NCBI GenBank assembly: GCA_964596245.1
Contig: CAZQSK010000001.1
Location: 62,001 to 126,000, forward strand
Length of the DNA stretch: 64,000 bases
Source of the DNA: RHKK01 sp964596245
GTDB lineage: Bacteria; Patescibacteriota; Patescibacteriia; 2-12-FULL-60-25
Reading direction: 5' to 3'
Part shown: piece by piece, positions 8,241 to 15,310 of the stretch
Position numbering within the stretch: the first letter of the stretch is position 1
How the letters are laid out: each line of letters begins with the position of its first letter
The notes under the pieces: generated by a model
Databases searched by the model: none
What the model saw: the letters and a program-made list of their open reading frames with translations, nothing else
What the model was told of the DNA's origin: nothing
Program-made: the position numbers and the translations under genes

Positions 8241-9080
8241 TTAGAGTTTCTTACCCTTACGGCGCGTGATGATGAGCGTATCGGATGACAACTTGCGGCG
8301 ACGGGTCTTCACGCCGAGCGCGTGCTTACCCCACTTGGTCTTGGCGTACTTCATACCGATCGGATGCTTACCTTCACCACCACCGTGGGGGTGATCGACC
8401 GGGTTCATGACCTTACCGCGTACCGTCGGCTTAATACCGCGATGGCGCATACGGCCGGCCTTGCCCCAGCGAACGAGATGCCAGTCCGGGTTGGAGACGG
8501 TACCGATCGTGGCCATGCACGACTTCGGCACGCGACGCGTTTCACCGGAAGGAAGTTTGAGAACGGCCCACTGTTCTTCGATGGCCATGAACTCGATGCG
8601 GGAACCGGCGCCGTGGCCCATCTGGCCACCCTTGCCCGGAACCAACTCGACCGAGTGAATGGGCGTACCGACCGGGATCTTCTCAAGCGGCAAACGGTTA
8701 CCAACTGAGATTTCCGCCTCGGTCTTGGATGACACGATGGTGTCCCCCACCTTGAGACCGTCCGGCTGAAGGATGTAACTCTTCACGCCGTCCTTATATG
8801 TAATAAGTGAAATGCGGGCGCCGCGGTTCGGGTCGTATTCGACCGTCTTCACGGTTGCCGGAATGTCGAAACGCGTGCGCGCAAAGTCGACATCGCGCAA
8901 ATAGCGCTTGTGACCAGCACCCTGGTGACGAACGGTAATCTTACCCTTCGTGCGACCGGCGTACTGCTTTTTCGTCGAAATCAAGGACGGCTCGGGTTCA
9001 TTCGTGGTGACGTCGTGGAACGTCTGCACGGAGCTGGCTCGAGCGCCCTTGGTAACGGGACGGTATTTCTTGATAGGCAT
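8241..9080 (-). CDS. rplB: 50S ribosomal protein L2 (uL2)
   Basis: Essential for subunit association and peptidyl transferase activity; 279 residues. The start MPIKKYRPVTKGARAS is typical, and twelve upstream codons are rejected as overlap with rplW. The C-terminal signature VDHPHGGGEGKHPIG contains the conserved functional histidine. Length and domains match the family. Confidence 0.97.
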   Translation of the reverse strand: MPIKKYRPVTKGARASSVQTFHDVTTNEPEPSLISTKKQYAGRTKGKITVRHQGAGHKRYLRDVDFARTRFDIPATVKTVEYDPNRGARISLITYKDGVKSYILQPDGLKVGDTIVSSKTEAEISVGNRLPLEKIPVGTPIHSVELVPGKGGQMGHGAGSRIEFMAIEEQWAVLKLPSGETRRVPKSCMATIGTVSNPDWHLVRWGKAGRMRHRGIKPTVRGKVMNPVDHPHGGGEGKHPIGMKYAKTKWGKHALGVKTRRRKLSSDTLIITRRKGKKL

Positions 9081-9084
9081 ATGT

Positions 9085-9480
9085 TTAGACGCCTTCGTAA
9101 AGCGCAATCGTCTCACCCTTCTTCAAGGTGACGAGCGCCTTCTTCAAATCCTGGCGCGAGGACACGCGCTTGCCCTTGCGAACCGGCTTGCCGCCGATGT
9201 TCACAATGCGAACGCCATCAACCTTCACTCCGTACAACGCTTCAACCGCCTTGGCGATCGAAACCTTTTCGGCCTGACGGGCAACCTGGAACACATAGGT
9301 TCCGCGGTCGGCCATACGTGCAGCCTTCTCGCTCACATGCGGACGAAGGAGAAGCGAGGAAGAGAGCATGTTGCCCTTACCGGTCGCTGCCGGGGCGCTC
9401 GAAGCAGCCGGAGCCTTCTCCGACTTCTTCGCCTTCTTGGTCGCGGCGGGCTTTTTCTTGAAACGGTCGAGGATAGCCAT
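9085..9480 (-). CDS. rplW: 50S ribosomal protein L23 (uL23) with basic N-terminal extension
   Basis: Exit-site protein that binds trigger factor and SRP. The 131-residue product has a Lys/Ala-rich extension of about 40 residues before the core, which begins near LLLRPHVSEKAARM. The core closes with a KKALVTLKKGETIALYEG strand. Two bases separate it from the rplD stop. Confidence 0.95.
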   Translation of the reverse strand: MAILDRFKKKPAATKKAKKSEKAPAASSAPAATGKGNMLSSSLLLRPHVSEKAARMADRGTYVFQVARQAEKVSIAKAVEALYGVKVDGVRIVNIGGKPVRKGKRVSSRQDLKKALVTLKKGETIALYEGV

Positions 9481-9482
9481 AT

Positions 9483-10109
9483 TTATGCGTAGATTTTCTC
9501 AAACGCCGTGACCGCGTCCTTGAGGAAAGCGACCGAGCGGTAGTTAACGACGTCCTCCAAGTTCACACTCTGCGCGGTCACAAGTTTGACCTGCGGAATG
9601 TTGCGGACCATGCGCATGAGCGCGGCGTTCGAGGTCGGAGCGACGATCAAGGTCGTGCGGCCAAGCGGTAATTTCTTGACGAGGGTCGCGACGGTCTTGG
9701 TCTTGGCCGGTTCGGTGTTGATCGACTCGATGACGATCAAGTTCTTGTGCGTGACCTTGTCGGACAACGCCATGAACAACGCCTTCTGCTTGGCCTTGCG
9801 GTTTACCTTCACGGAAAAATTACGGGCGTTCGTCGGACCGAAGACAATACCACCACCGATCCACTGCGGAGAGCGGATCGAACCCTGACGGGCGCGGCCG
9901 GTACCCTTCTGCTTCCACGGCTTCTTACCACCACCGGACACTTCGCCCTTGGTCTTGGTATGAGCAATGGACTTGCGACGATTCGCCTGTTGAGCCACGA
10001 GAACTTCGTGCACAAGCTTCGACTTCGTCTTCACGCCGAACTGCGCCTCGGAGAGGCTCATCTCGCCGACGGACTTGCCGTCTTGGGAGTAGATGGAAAC
10101 GTTAGGCAT
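9483..10109 (-). CDS. rplD: 50S ribosomal protein L4 (uL4)
   Basis: Exit-tunnel protein of 208 residues. The start at 10,109 (MPNVSIYSQDGKSVGEM) is standard. The internal loop with the segment KPWKQKGTGRARQGSIRSPQ is clear. In E. coli L4 also represses the S10 operon through its leader. The structured leader here lies instead between rpsJ and rplC, directly ahead of the rplC-rplD pair (see the separate entry). Confidence 0.96.
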   Translation of the reverse strand: MPNVSIYSQDGKSVGEMSLSEAQFGVKTKSKLVHEVLVAQQANRRKSIAHTKTKGEVSGGGKKPWKQKGTGRARQGSIRSPQWIGGGIVFGPTNARNFSVKVNRKAKQKALFMALSDKVTHKNLIVIESINTEPAKTKTVATLVKKLPLGRTTLIVAPTSNAALMRMVRNIPQVKLVTAQSVNLEDVVNYRSVAFLKDAVTAFEKIYA

Positions 10110-10113
10110 ATGT

Positions 10114-10716
10114 TTAGGCGGAGACGATTTCAAGCACGGTGTGGCGAGCGCCCGGAACAGCTCCCTTGATGGCAAGGATGCCGCCGTCACGCACTTCCAC
10201 CACCTGCAATTTCTGAACAGTCACCTGAGCGTTGCCCATGCGACCGGCCATGCGGCGACCCTTGAACACGTGCTGCGGACCACCGGCACCGATGGAACCC
10301 GGCATACGCGTCTGGTCTTTGTGACCGTGCGTCGTCGGATGACCATGGAACCCATGGCGCTTCACGACACCTTGAAAGCCCTTACCCTTGGAGACACCTG
10401 TCACGTGGACGAGATCACCCGGTTGGAACACGGAAGCCTCAACGGCATCACCGCGCTTCAATTCGGAACCGGCTTCCACACGGAAATCGTGGAGCTCGGA
10501 CATCTGAGGAAGATCCTTCAAGTGACCAGCTTCTGGCTTGTTGAGCGTTTTCTTCGGCAAGAATCCGAGCTGAACGGCGGCAACACCATCCGTTTCGGTC
10601 GTCTTCACCTGAGTAACGACACACGGGCCAGCCTGAACGAGGGTAACCGGAACGACCGTCCCATCGGGACGGTGCACCTGTGTCATTTCGAGTTTTGTGG
10701 CGAGGATGAATTTCAT
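10114..10716 (-). CDS. rplC: 50S ribosomal protein L3 (uL3)
   Basis: Assembly-initiator protein of 200 residues. The start MKFILATKLEMTQVHRPDG at 10,716 is the conserved N-terminus. The signature MPGSIGAGGPQHVFKGRRMA is present. The ATG directly abuts the 3-prime arm of a long hairpin in the mRNA, and the only Shine-Dalgarno-like AGG lies inside that arm. Translation may therefore be controlled by RNA structure. Confidence 0.96.
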   Translation of the reverse strand: MKFILATKLEMTQVHRPDGTVVPVTLVQAGPCVVTQVKTTETDGVAAVQLGFLPKKTLNKPEAGHLKDLPQMSELHDFRVEAGSELKRGDAVEASVFQPGDLVHVTGVSKGKGFQGVVKRHGFHGHPTTHGHKDQTRMPGSIGAGGPQHVFKGRRMAGRMGNAQVTVQKLQVVEVRDGGILAIKGAVPGARHTVLEIVSA

Positions 10717-10769
10717 AAAAGCCTGGAATCCGCAGGCGATCGGAAATCGCCTACACATTCCAGGCTTTT
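10717..10769 (-). promoter_or_regulatory. Long hairpin in the rplC leader, possible ribosomal-protein autoregulatory site
   Basis: A perfect 13-base inverted repeat (AAAAGCCTGGAAT at 10,717-10,729 with its complement at 10,757-10,769) encloses a second perfect stem (AGGCGAT at 10,734-10,740 with 10,746-10,752). In the mRNA the 3-prime arm ends next to the rplC AUG and contains the only AGG available for 16S pairing. The 162-base rpsJ-rplC gap contains further small inverted repeats, whereas most intergenic gaps in this operon are 1-12 bases. It could act as a translational switch or as an attenuator. Confidence 0.6.
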
Positions 10770-10878
10770 ATACCTGACGTGATATCGATTTCGATGCACT
10801 GCAGGGAGGTTATCTCACCGATTGAATATCGGAGGAACTTTCTCCTTGGGATCGAACGAACTTGATTGTGAGAACGAC

Positions 10879-11229
10879 TTACATCTTGATCTCCACGTCG
10901 ACACCGGCCGGAAGGTTGAGCGACGTCAGAGCGTCGATCGTCTTCGCATTCGGATCCATGATGTCCACGATACGCTTGTGAATACGCATTTCGAACTGTT
11001 CACGTGCGTTCTTGTGGACGAAGGTGGAGCGGTTGACCGTCCACTTCTTCTTCTCCGTCGGGAGCGGCACCGGACCGACGACCTTTGCGCCGGAGCGCTC
11101 AGCCGTTTCGATAATGGTCTTGGTCGCCTGGTCAATGATCTTGTGGTCGTAGGCGCGAATCTTGATTCGCACGCGATGACCTTGCGGAGCGTCCTTGGCG
11201 GACGCTGCCTTCTTCGTGTCAGCAGTCAT
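10879..11229 (-). CDS. rpsJ: 30S ribosomal protein S10 (uS10)
   Basis: Small-subunit protein that is also NusE in transcription antitermination. The core starts near RVRIKIRAYDHKIIDQ and includes GPVPLPTEKKKWTVNRS. The Met at 11,229 gives 116 residues with a Lys/Ala tail; a start seven codons upstream is possible. It lies after tuf and is separated from rplC by an unusually long structured gap. Confidence 0.95.
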   Translation of the reverse strand: MTADTKKAASAKDAPQGHRVRIKIRAYDHKIIDQATKTIIETAERSGAKVVGPVPLPTEKKKWTVNRSTFVHKNAREQFEMRIHKRIVDIMDPNAKTIDALTSLNLPAGVDVEIKM

Positions 11230-11284
11230 GTGGAGAGTGGAGAGGACCATGGCATCCCCGAAGGGAATCCTCTCTCATCAAGGT

Positions 11285-12475
11285 TTATTTAATGATCTTG
11301 GTTACGACACCGGCACCCACCGTCTTACCACCTTCGCGGATGGCGAAGCGCATCTTGTCTTCGATACCGACCGGGGTGATGAGCTTAACCGTGATCTTCA
11401 CGGTGTCGCCCGGCTGCACCATGGCCACTTCCGGCGCGAGCACTACTTCACCGGTCACATCCGTCGTACGGATGTAGAACTGCGGCTTGTAGCCCGTGAC
11501 GAACGGCTTGTGGCGACCACCTTCTTCCTTGGTCAAGGCGTAGATTTCGCCTTCGAACTCGGAGTGAGGCTTGATGGAACCCGCCTTGGCGAGAACCATA
11601 CCGCGCTCAATTTCATCCTTCTTCGTACCGCGGAGAAGCAAACCGGCGTTGTCACCGGCCATACCTTCGTCGAGCTGCTTGTTAAACATTTCGATACCCG
11701 TGACAACCGTCTTGCGGGTTTCACCGAGACCGACGATTTCAATTTCTTCGTTGATCTTGATCATGCCACGCTCGATACGACCCGTGACCACCGTGCCACG
11801 GCCTTCAATCGAGAACACGTCTTCCACCGGCATGAGGAACGGCTTGTCCATTTCGCGGACAGGTTCCGGAATCCATTCGTCACAAGCCTTGATCAGGTCC
11901 AAGATCGGCTTGGCGGCGGCCTCATCGGTCGGATTCTGAAGAGCCTTCAAAGCGGAACCGCGGATCACCGGCGTCTTTTCGCCGTCGAATTCGTACTTGG
12001 TGAGCAAGTCGCGGATTTCCTGTTCGACGAGGTCAATCAACTCAGCATCATCCACCATGTCGCACTTGTTCAAGAAGACGACAATCGAAGGCACACCGAC
12101 CTGGCGGGCCAAAAGAATGTGTTCACGCGTCTGCGGCATCGGACCGTCAGTGGCGGAAACCACGAGAATAGCACCGTCCATCTGGGCGGCACCCGTGATC
12201 ATGTTCTTGATGTAGTCAGCGTGACCCGGACAGTCGACGTGCGCGTAGTGGCGCTTCTCGGACTCGTATTCCGTGTGAGCCGTGGCAATCGTAATACCAC
12301 GAGACTTGGATTCAGGAGCCTTGTCGAGGTCATCGATGCCCTTTTTCTGGGCCGTCATGCCGTGCGCACCAAGGACGGTCAAAATGGCCGCCGTCGTGGT
12401 GGTCTTTCCGTGGTCAACGTGGCCGATTGTGCCGATGTTGACGTGCGGTTTGGAACGATTGAACTTGTCCGCCAT
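11285..12475 (-). CDS. tuf: Elongation factor Tu
   Basis: GTPase that delivers aminoacyl-tRNA to the ribosome; 396 residues. G1 GHVDHGKT, G3 DCPGH and G4 NKCD motifs are present, and domains 2 and 3 run to the terminal GVVTKIIK. It heads the minus-strand S10-spc transcript under its own promoter. fusA, its usual upstream neighbour, lies about 2.8 kb away beyond an accessory insert. Confidence 0.98.
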   Translation of the reverse strand: MADKFNRSKPHVNIGTIGHVDHGKTTTTAAILTVLGAHGMTAQKKGIDDLDKAPESKSRGITIATAHTEYESEKRHYAHVDCPGHADYIKNMITGAAQMDGAILVVSATDGPMPQTREHILLARQVGVPSIVVFLNKCDMVDDAELIDLVEQEIRDLLTKYEFDGEKTPVIRGSALKALQNPTDEAAAKPILDLIKACDEWIPEPVREMDKPFLMPVEDVFSIEGRGTVVTGRIERGMIKINEEIEIVGLGETRKTVVTGIEMFNKQLDEGMAGDNAGLLLRGTKKDEIERGMVLAKAGSIKPHSEFEGEIYALTKEEGGRHKPFVTGYKPQFYIRTTDVTGEVVLAPEVAMVQPGDTVKITVKLITPVGIEDKMRFAIREGGKTVGAGVVTKIIK

Positions 12476-12535
12476 AGGAGCGTGAGCGTGAAGAATGGCT
12501 GAGTTAAAATAATTTTCGCATTTGCGAGTGCCCGC

Positions 12536-12564
12536 AGAATAGCAGAAGCCGAAAAAAGACGCAA
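12536..12564 (-). promoter_or_regulatory. Promoter of the tuf-S10-spc transcript
   Basis: On the minus strand: -35 TTGCGT (12,559-12,564), a 17-base spacer and -10 TATTCT (12,536-12,541), preceded by TGC to give an extended -10. The spacing to tuf leaves a leader of about 55-60 bases. A short hairpin (AGGGT/ACCCT, 12,571-12,584) lies just upstream of the -35. Confidence 0.7.
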
Positions 12565-12613
12565 GACCTTAGGGTTTATACCCTGTGGATTCTACTTTTT
12601 TAGCTAAGATGAG

Positions 12614-12967
12614 CTATTTATGCCCGTCTTCCATGGTCTCGATATAAAACCGCTCTTCTAGCGATAAATCGGCCAAATCCGTCTGGGTAACTTGTTCATC
12701 AAAACCACGATTTACCTCGACCGCCATCCTCTCCAAACGACCGGTCGATTTAGGAGCCGACTCCCCTCCCGCCCGGACCGGAACCACGATCGGTTCACTG
12801 GCTTCAGGAGCCGGGGCGCTGGGACGGGTGGCCGGAGCCGAACCGTCAGTCAAAGCCTCATAAACCTCCAAAGGGAGGATCACCATGGGGTCTTTACCCT
12901 CTTTATCGGTCACCACGACCGGAACCCCGTGGCGGCGGGCCATTTCGAACATGCGTTGGAAGGACAT
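12614..12967 (-). CDS. Phd/antitoxin-like small protein of unknown function
   Basis: 117 residues. The N-terminal 40 residues (MARRHGVPVVVTDKEGKDPM, then VILPLEVYEAL) resemble the Phd/YefM antitoxin fold, in which a short strand pattern ends in an (E/D)xYE helix. A Pro/Ala linker and a conserved-looking acidic tail (DLSLEERFYIE) follow. No toxin-like partner is adjacent. The gene is single and divergent from a strong plus-strand promoter; a perfect 14-base palindrome (13,020-13,033) lies between them and could be its operator. I know similar CPR proteins only as hypothetical, so the antitoxin relationship is weak. Confidence 0.6.
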   Translation of the reverse strand: MSFQRMFEMARRHGVPVVVTDKEGKDPMVILPLEVYEALTDGSAPATRPSAPAPEASEPIVVPVRAGGESAPKSTGRLERMAVEVNRGFDEQVTQTDLADLSLEERFYIETMEDGHK

Positions 12968-13019
12968 ATGGACACACCCTAAACCGCGGTCATCAGCCTG
13001 ACAACCTACTCTACTATAT

Positions 13020-13033
13020 GGCTAATATTAGCC
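13020..13033. promoter_or_regulatory. Palindrome GGCTAATATTAGCC, operator candidate
   Basis: A perfect 14-base palindrome lies between the Phd-like gene and the divergent consensus promoter, 18 bases upstream of that promoter's -35. A dimeric repressor could control both directions from here. No binding protein is known. Confidence 0.45.
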
Positions 13034-13051
13034 AATATTAAAGCATTATGA

Positions 13052-13080
13052 TTGACAAAATGGGCCAAATATGGTATAAT
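13052..13080 (+). promoter_or_regulatory. Full-consensus sigma-70 promoter
   Basis: TTGACA (13,052-13,057), a 17-base spacer, TATAAT (13,075-13,080) and an extended -10 TG. Both hexamers match the sigma-70 consensus exactly. I noticed no other such perfect match in the window. No open reading frame follows; a terminator lies about 150 bases downstream, so the product is probably an RNA. Confidence 0.85.
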
Positions 13081-13086
13081 AACAAC

Positions 13087-13258
13087 GAGTGCTACGCGAA
13101 ATATCAATTGATACGCGTCCCGTCCATCTGGTAGATGCTTTCCGGACAAACGCACAAAAACACAGAAGGTTCGACAGGAAAATGTTTCATCAATTCAGCC
13201 TGACTACGACTTCAACGTTTTGACGAAAAACACCCACCGAAAGGTGGGTGTTTTGTTT
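13087..13258 (+). ncRNA. Structured non-coding RNA candidate, unassigned
   Basis: About 170 bases lie between a perfect promoter and a strong terminator, with no credible reading frame. A three-way junction can be drawn: helix GTGC/GCAC (13,089-13,092 with 13,152-13,155) closes two hairpins, ACGCG/CGCGT extended by TATC/GATA (13,094-13,118) and GTCC/GGAC (13,122-13,147). A second domain pairs GAAG, TCG and CAGG with CCTG, CGA and CTTC (13,165-13,213). I compared it by memory with 6S, SRP, tmRNA and RNase P RNAs and saw no convincing match. It could be a lineage-specific abundant RNA. Confidence 0.65.
13229..13258. terminator. Bidirectional intrinsic terminator with GAAA loop
   Basis: Stem AACACCCACC/GGTGGGTGTT closes a GAAA tetraloop and is followed by a T-rich tail on the plus strand. 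The minus-strand copy also ends in a T run, so it can end both the RNA candidate and the minus-strand protease unit. Confidence 0.85.
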
Positions 13259-13287
13259 TATAAACAAAAAAAATCCACACTAGTGGA

Positions 13288-13527
13288 TCAGAGCATCTTC
13301 CCCTCGCGGCGCAATTGCTCGCGCTTGCGGTCCATAACCTTCTGAAGGTCGTCACCGATCGCCTTCCAGGCATCGGCGAAGGACTGGTTCACCGTGCGCT
13401 TGTAGATGTGCTGGTAGCGGCGCGGATCTCTCAACGGCGCAGATAGATCGAGAATACGGCCGATCGCATCCAAAACATGTCGGAACAAACTGCGAGGACG
13501 TCTTGCCAGAGGCACCTCCTCCCCCAC
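13288..13527 (-). CDS. Small basic hypothetical protein
   Basis: The open frame continues up to 13,575, but its first codons overlap a terminator-like hairpin (13,540-13,566). A GTG at 13,527 is therefore used here, giving about 79 residues; a GTG at 13,515 behind a purine-rich GGGGGAGGAG stretch is also possible. The protein is Arg/Lys-rich and predicted helical, with the segment YKRTVNQSFADAWKAIGDDL and a basic C-terminus. I do not recognise the family. It follows the gingipain-like gene on the same strand. Confidence 0.5.
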   Translation of the reverse strand: MGEEVPLARRPRSLFRHVLDAIGRILDLSAPLRDPRRYQHIYKRTVNQSFADAWKAIGDDLQKVMDRKREQLRREGKML

Positions 13528-13539
13528 TCCAGCAAAACA

Positions 13540-13566
13540 AAAGAACGAGCGCAAGGTCCGTTCTTT
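13540..13566 (-). terminator. Terminator-like hairpin after the protease gene
   Basis: AAAGAACG/CGTTCTTT stem around a GCAA-type loop, nearly identical to the hairpin at 15,274-15,300. On the minus strand it is followed by TTTTGTTTT. It lies 12 bases after the protease stop. Confidence 0.6.
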
Positions 13567-13578
13567 GTGACTCACAGA

Positions 13579-15255
13579 TCAACGCAACTTCAATGCGGGA
13601 TCTCCGATAAGACTGATGCGCTGAATAAATTCTATGGGATTGTTCGTATTGTTGGTTGCGGCCTTCGCTCGCTGATCTTCAACCGAAATTCCATTTGAGA
13701 ATAGCGCCCCTAATGTGGGCGACGTCTTTAGCGTATTCATAATCCCAACAAGAAACGTGTAATCGTATCCATATCCTCCGTCATGCGTTGCTCCGAAAAT
13801 GCCGATCGCGCCGTTCGATCTCGTCGTCAAAGATCGTGCCAAAGAAGTGGTTTGACCCGTGAAAAAGAAATCCTGTTCATCGGCCAACCCGCAGCCACCG
13901 GACAAATAAATGATGGGATGATCGGCATTCGTCAAACTGACAATGTTACGAAGGTTGAACGGATCATTTTGAAAAGCGGAACCATGGCCGTAATAGATAA
14001 CCATGAACGTATCCGACGCATTTATGGCATTGAGTAGCGCGCTCTCCGTTGGCGCTTCGAGAATGAGCGTTTCAAATCCTAAACTTCGCGCAAGTGCCGC
14101 ATCACGATTATAGGCATAACCCAACTCCGGCTGTGCGCCAAAGAAAATAATTTTGTCGTATTTCCAAGAATAGCTCTCGTAGGTAATCATCTTTGTTACA
14201 TACGCATTCATCTCCGCCTCAGACCGAACGGGTATTCGTCCAAGAGAAAGTTCGGGTAAATACTCCGTCGGATACCTTGAATCCGTGAGCGCGTATTTGA
14301 GATCGCTCCATGTCTGGGTTCCGCTCGAGGGAACTGTTATCTGAAATGAAGGAAAGATATCCACTCCCCCGAGCAGTACGACGTATCTCAATTCAGGATG
14401 CCGTAAACGATAAGATTCGATCCAACTATCAATCGAGGCTGCGGACGCTGAAGCTCCGATTTGTGACAAAGCTTTCACATACACGACATGTCCATTGGCA
14501 TCACGATACGTCTTTAGCCTGGCTGCGGCCGCGAGCAAACTATCAGGCGAAAGAATCAAATAGTCGCCACCTTCAGGTTGCGTCGGCGTCGGAGCTGGTG
14601 TCGGAGTTGGTGCTGGGACCGGAACTGGGGCGGGCGTCGGAACCGGCGTCGGGGCAGGAATCGGTGCCGGAGTTGGAGCGGGTGTCGGCGCCGGAACGGG
14701 GGCGACTGAAACAAATTGCGCACGCGCCGTCAGGTTATCATCAAGACCCGCTGTCAAATATTCGTCATTTGGAAAATATTCACTTTCAGAGTTTATCGGT
14801 TGCCCCATGGCATAATTCGTAAAGAGAGCGTCCGACACATCTACAATGCGCGTATTCCAAATAGGTCCGTAAACTGCTTGCGCGATTAGCTCCGTGGGAA
14901 TCCATCTCAAGACACCTCCTCGGCTCACCGCATATACTCTCGGATCGGTTTGGATCTTGATCATCTTGATGCCGGGACGAATGGTCACGTTCATACCCAA
15001 GGGAATCTGCGCGATTTCCGAATCGCTCAAGGTTTGGACGCCAAGAAAATCCCCATACCAGCTAAAAAATACCGTTTCGTTTGGAAACGCATGCCGTTTC
15101 CCATCTCCTCCATAAAAATACACGTCGCTTTGGGTTCCCTTGATGAGCTGTCCCGCGACGGCCGCGTGCGCAATATTTCTTTCGCTCACCGGGACCGGAA
15201 AGACGGCCAACATCCCGATCACGACAAGAACAGAAAACAGGCGACGGGCGATCAT
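13579..15255 (-). CDS. Secreted gingipain-like (peptidase C25 family) cysteine protease
   Basis: 558 residues with a signal peptide (ARRLFSVLVVIGMLAVFPVP). An N-terminal module (about residues 36-185, with GKRHAFPNETVFFSWY) also occurs in the protein at 24,107. A Pro-Ala-Thr linker leads to a C25-like domain. The likely catalytic His lies in YYGHGS (near residue 424) and the Cys in LSGGCG (near 455). The C-terminal LIGDPALKL resembles the GDP motif at the end of C25 domains. It is probably exported or surface-bound and acts on extracellular proteins. The start is the Met before the signal sequence; the longer frame reads back through the fusA terminator. It interrupts the usual fusA-tuf linkage. 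Confidence 0.8.
   Translation of the reverse strand: MIARRLFSVLVVIGMLAVFPVPVSERNIAHAAVAGQLIKGTQSDVYFYGGDGKRHAFPNETVFFSWYGDFLGVQTLSDSEIAQIPLGMNVTIRPGIKMIKIQTDPRVYAVSRGGVLRWIPTELIAQAVYGPIWNTRIVDVSDALFTNYAMGQPINSESEYFPNDEYLTAGLDDNLTARAQFVSVAPVPAPTPAPTPAPIPAPTPVPTPAPVPVPAPTPTPAPTPTQPEGGDYLILSPDSLLAAAARLKTYRDANGHVVYVKALSQIGASASAASIDSWIESYRLRHPELRYVVLLGGVDIFPSFQITVPSSGTQTWSDLKYALTDSRYPTEYLPELSLGRIPVRSEAEMNAYVTKMITYESYSWKYDKIIFFGAQPELGYAYNRDAALARSLGFETLILEAPTESALLNAINASDTFMVIYYGHGSAFQNDPFNLRNIVSLTNADHPIIYLSGGCGLADEQDFFFTGQTTSLARSLTTRSNGAIGIFGATHDGGYGYDYTFLVGIMNTLKTSPTLGALFSNGISVEDQRAKAATNNTNNPIEFIQRISLIGDPALKLR
14583..14704 (-). repeat. Pro-Ala-Thr linker-coding repeat
   Basis: Degenerate repeats of GGNGTCGG-type units encode a Pro/Ala/Thr/Val linker of about 40 residues between the surface module and the protease domain. 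Such linkers usually separate domains across or along the cell envelope. Confidence 0.8.
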
Positions 15256-15273
15256 ATGCCGAAGACTATAACA

Positions 15274-15300
15274 AAAGAACGGGCGCAAGGCCCGTTCTTT
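15274..15300. terminator. fusA terminator (bidirectional in form)
   Basis: A perfect 11-base stem AAAGAACGGGC/GCCCGTTCTTT around a GCAAG loop, 10 bases after the fusA stop on the minus strand. Flanking A and T runs suit both directions. Confidence 0.85.
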
Positions 15301-15310
15301 ATGATTGATC

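Noticed and set aside
11195..12502. 435-codon plus-strand frame opposite tuf
   Set aside because: It is an antisense shadow of the highly conserved EF-Tu gene, and its product is low in recognisable motifs.
12571..12584. AGGGT/ACCCT hairpin as the terminator of the Phd-like gene
   Set aside because: The stem is only five bases with no T run after it on the minus strand; too weak to call.
13087..13258. Assignment of the RNA as 6S, SRP or tmRNA
   Set aside because: No long hairpin with a central bubble, no SRP-type GGAAG loop region and no tRNA-like ends could be found by eye, so no name is given.
14310..14822. Plus-strand frame inside the protease gene
   Set aside because: It reads the linker repeat in the wrong sense and yields low-complexity Glu/Ser sequence without support.
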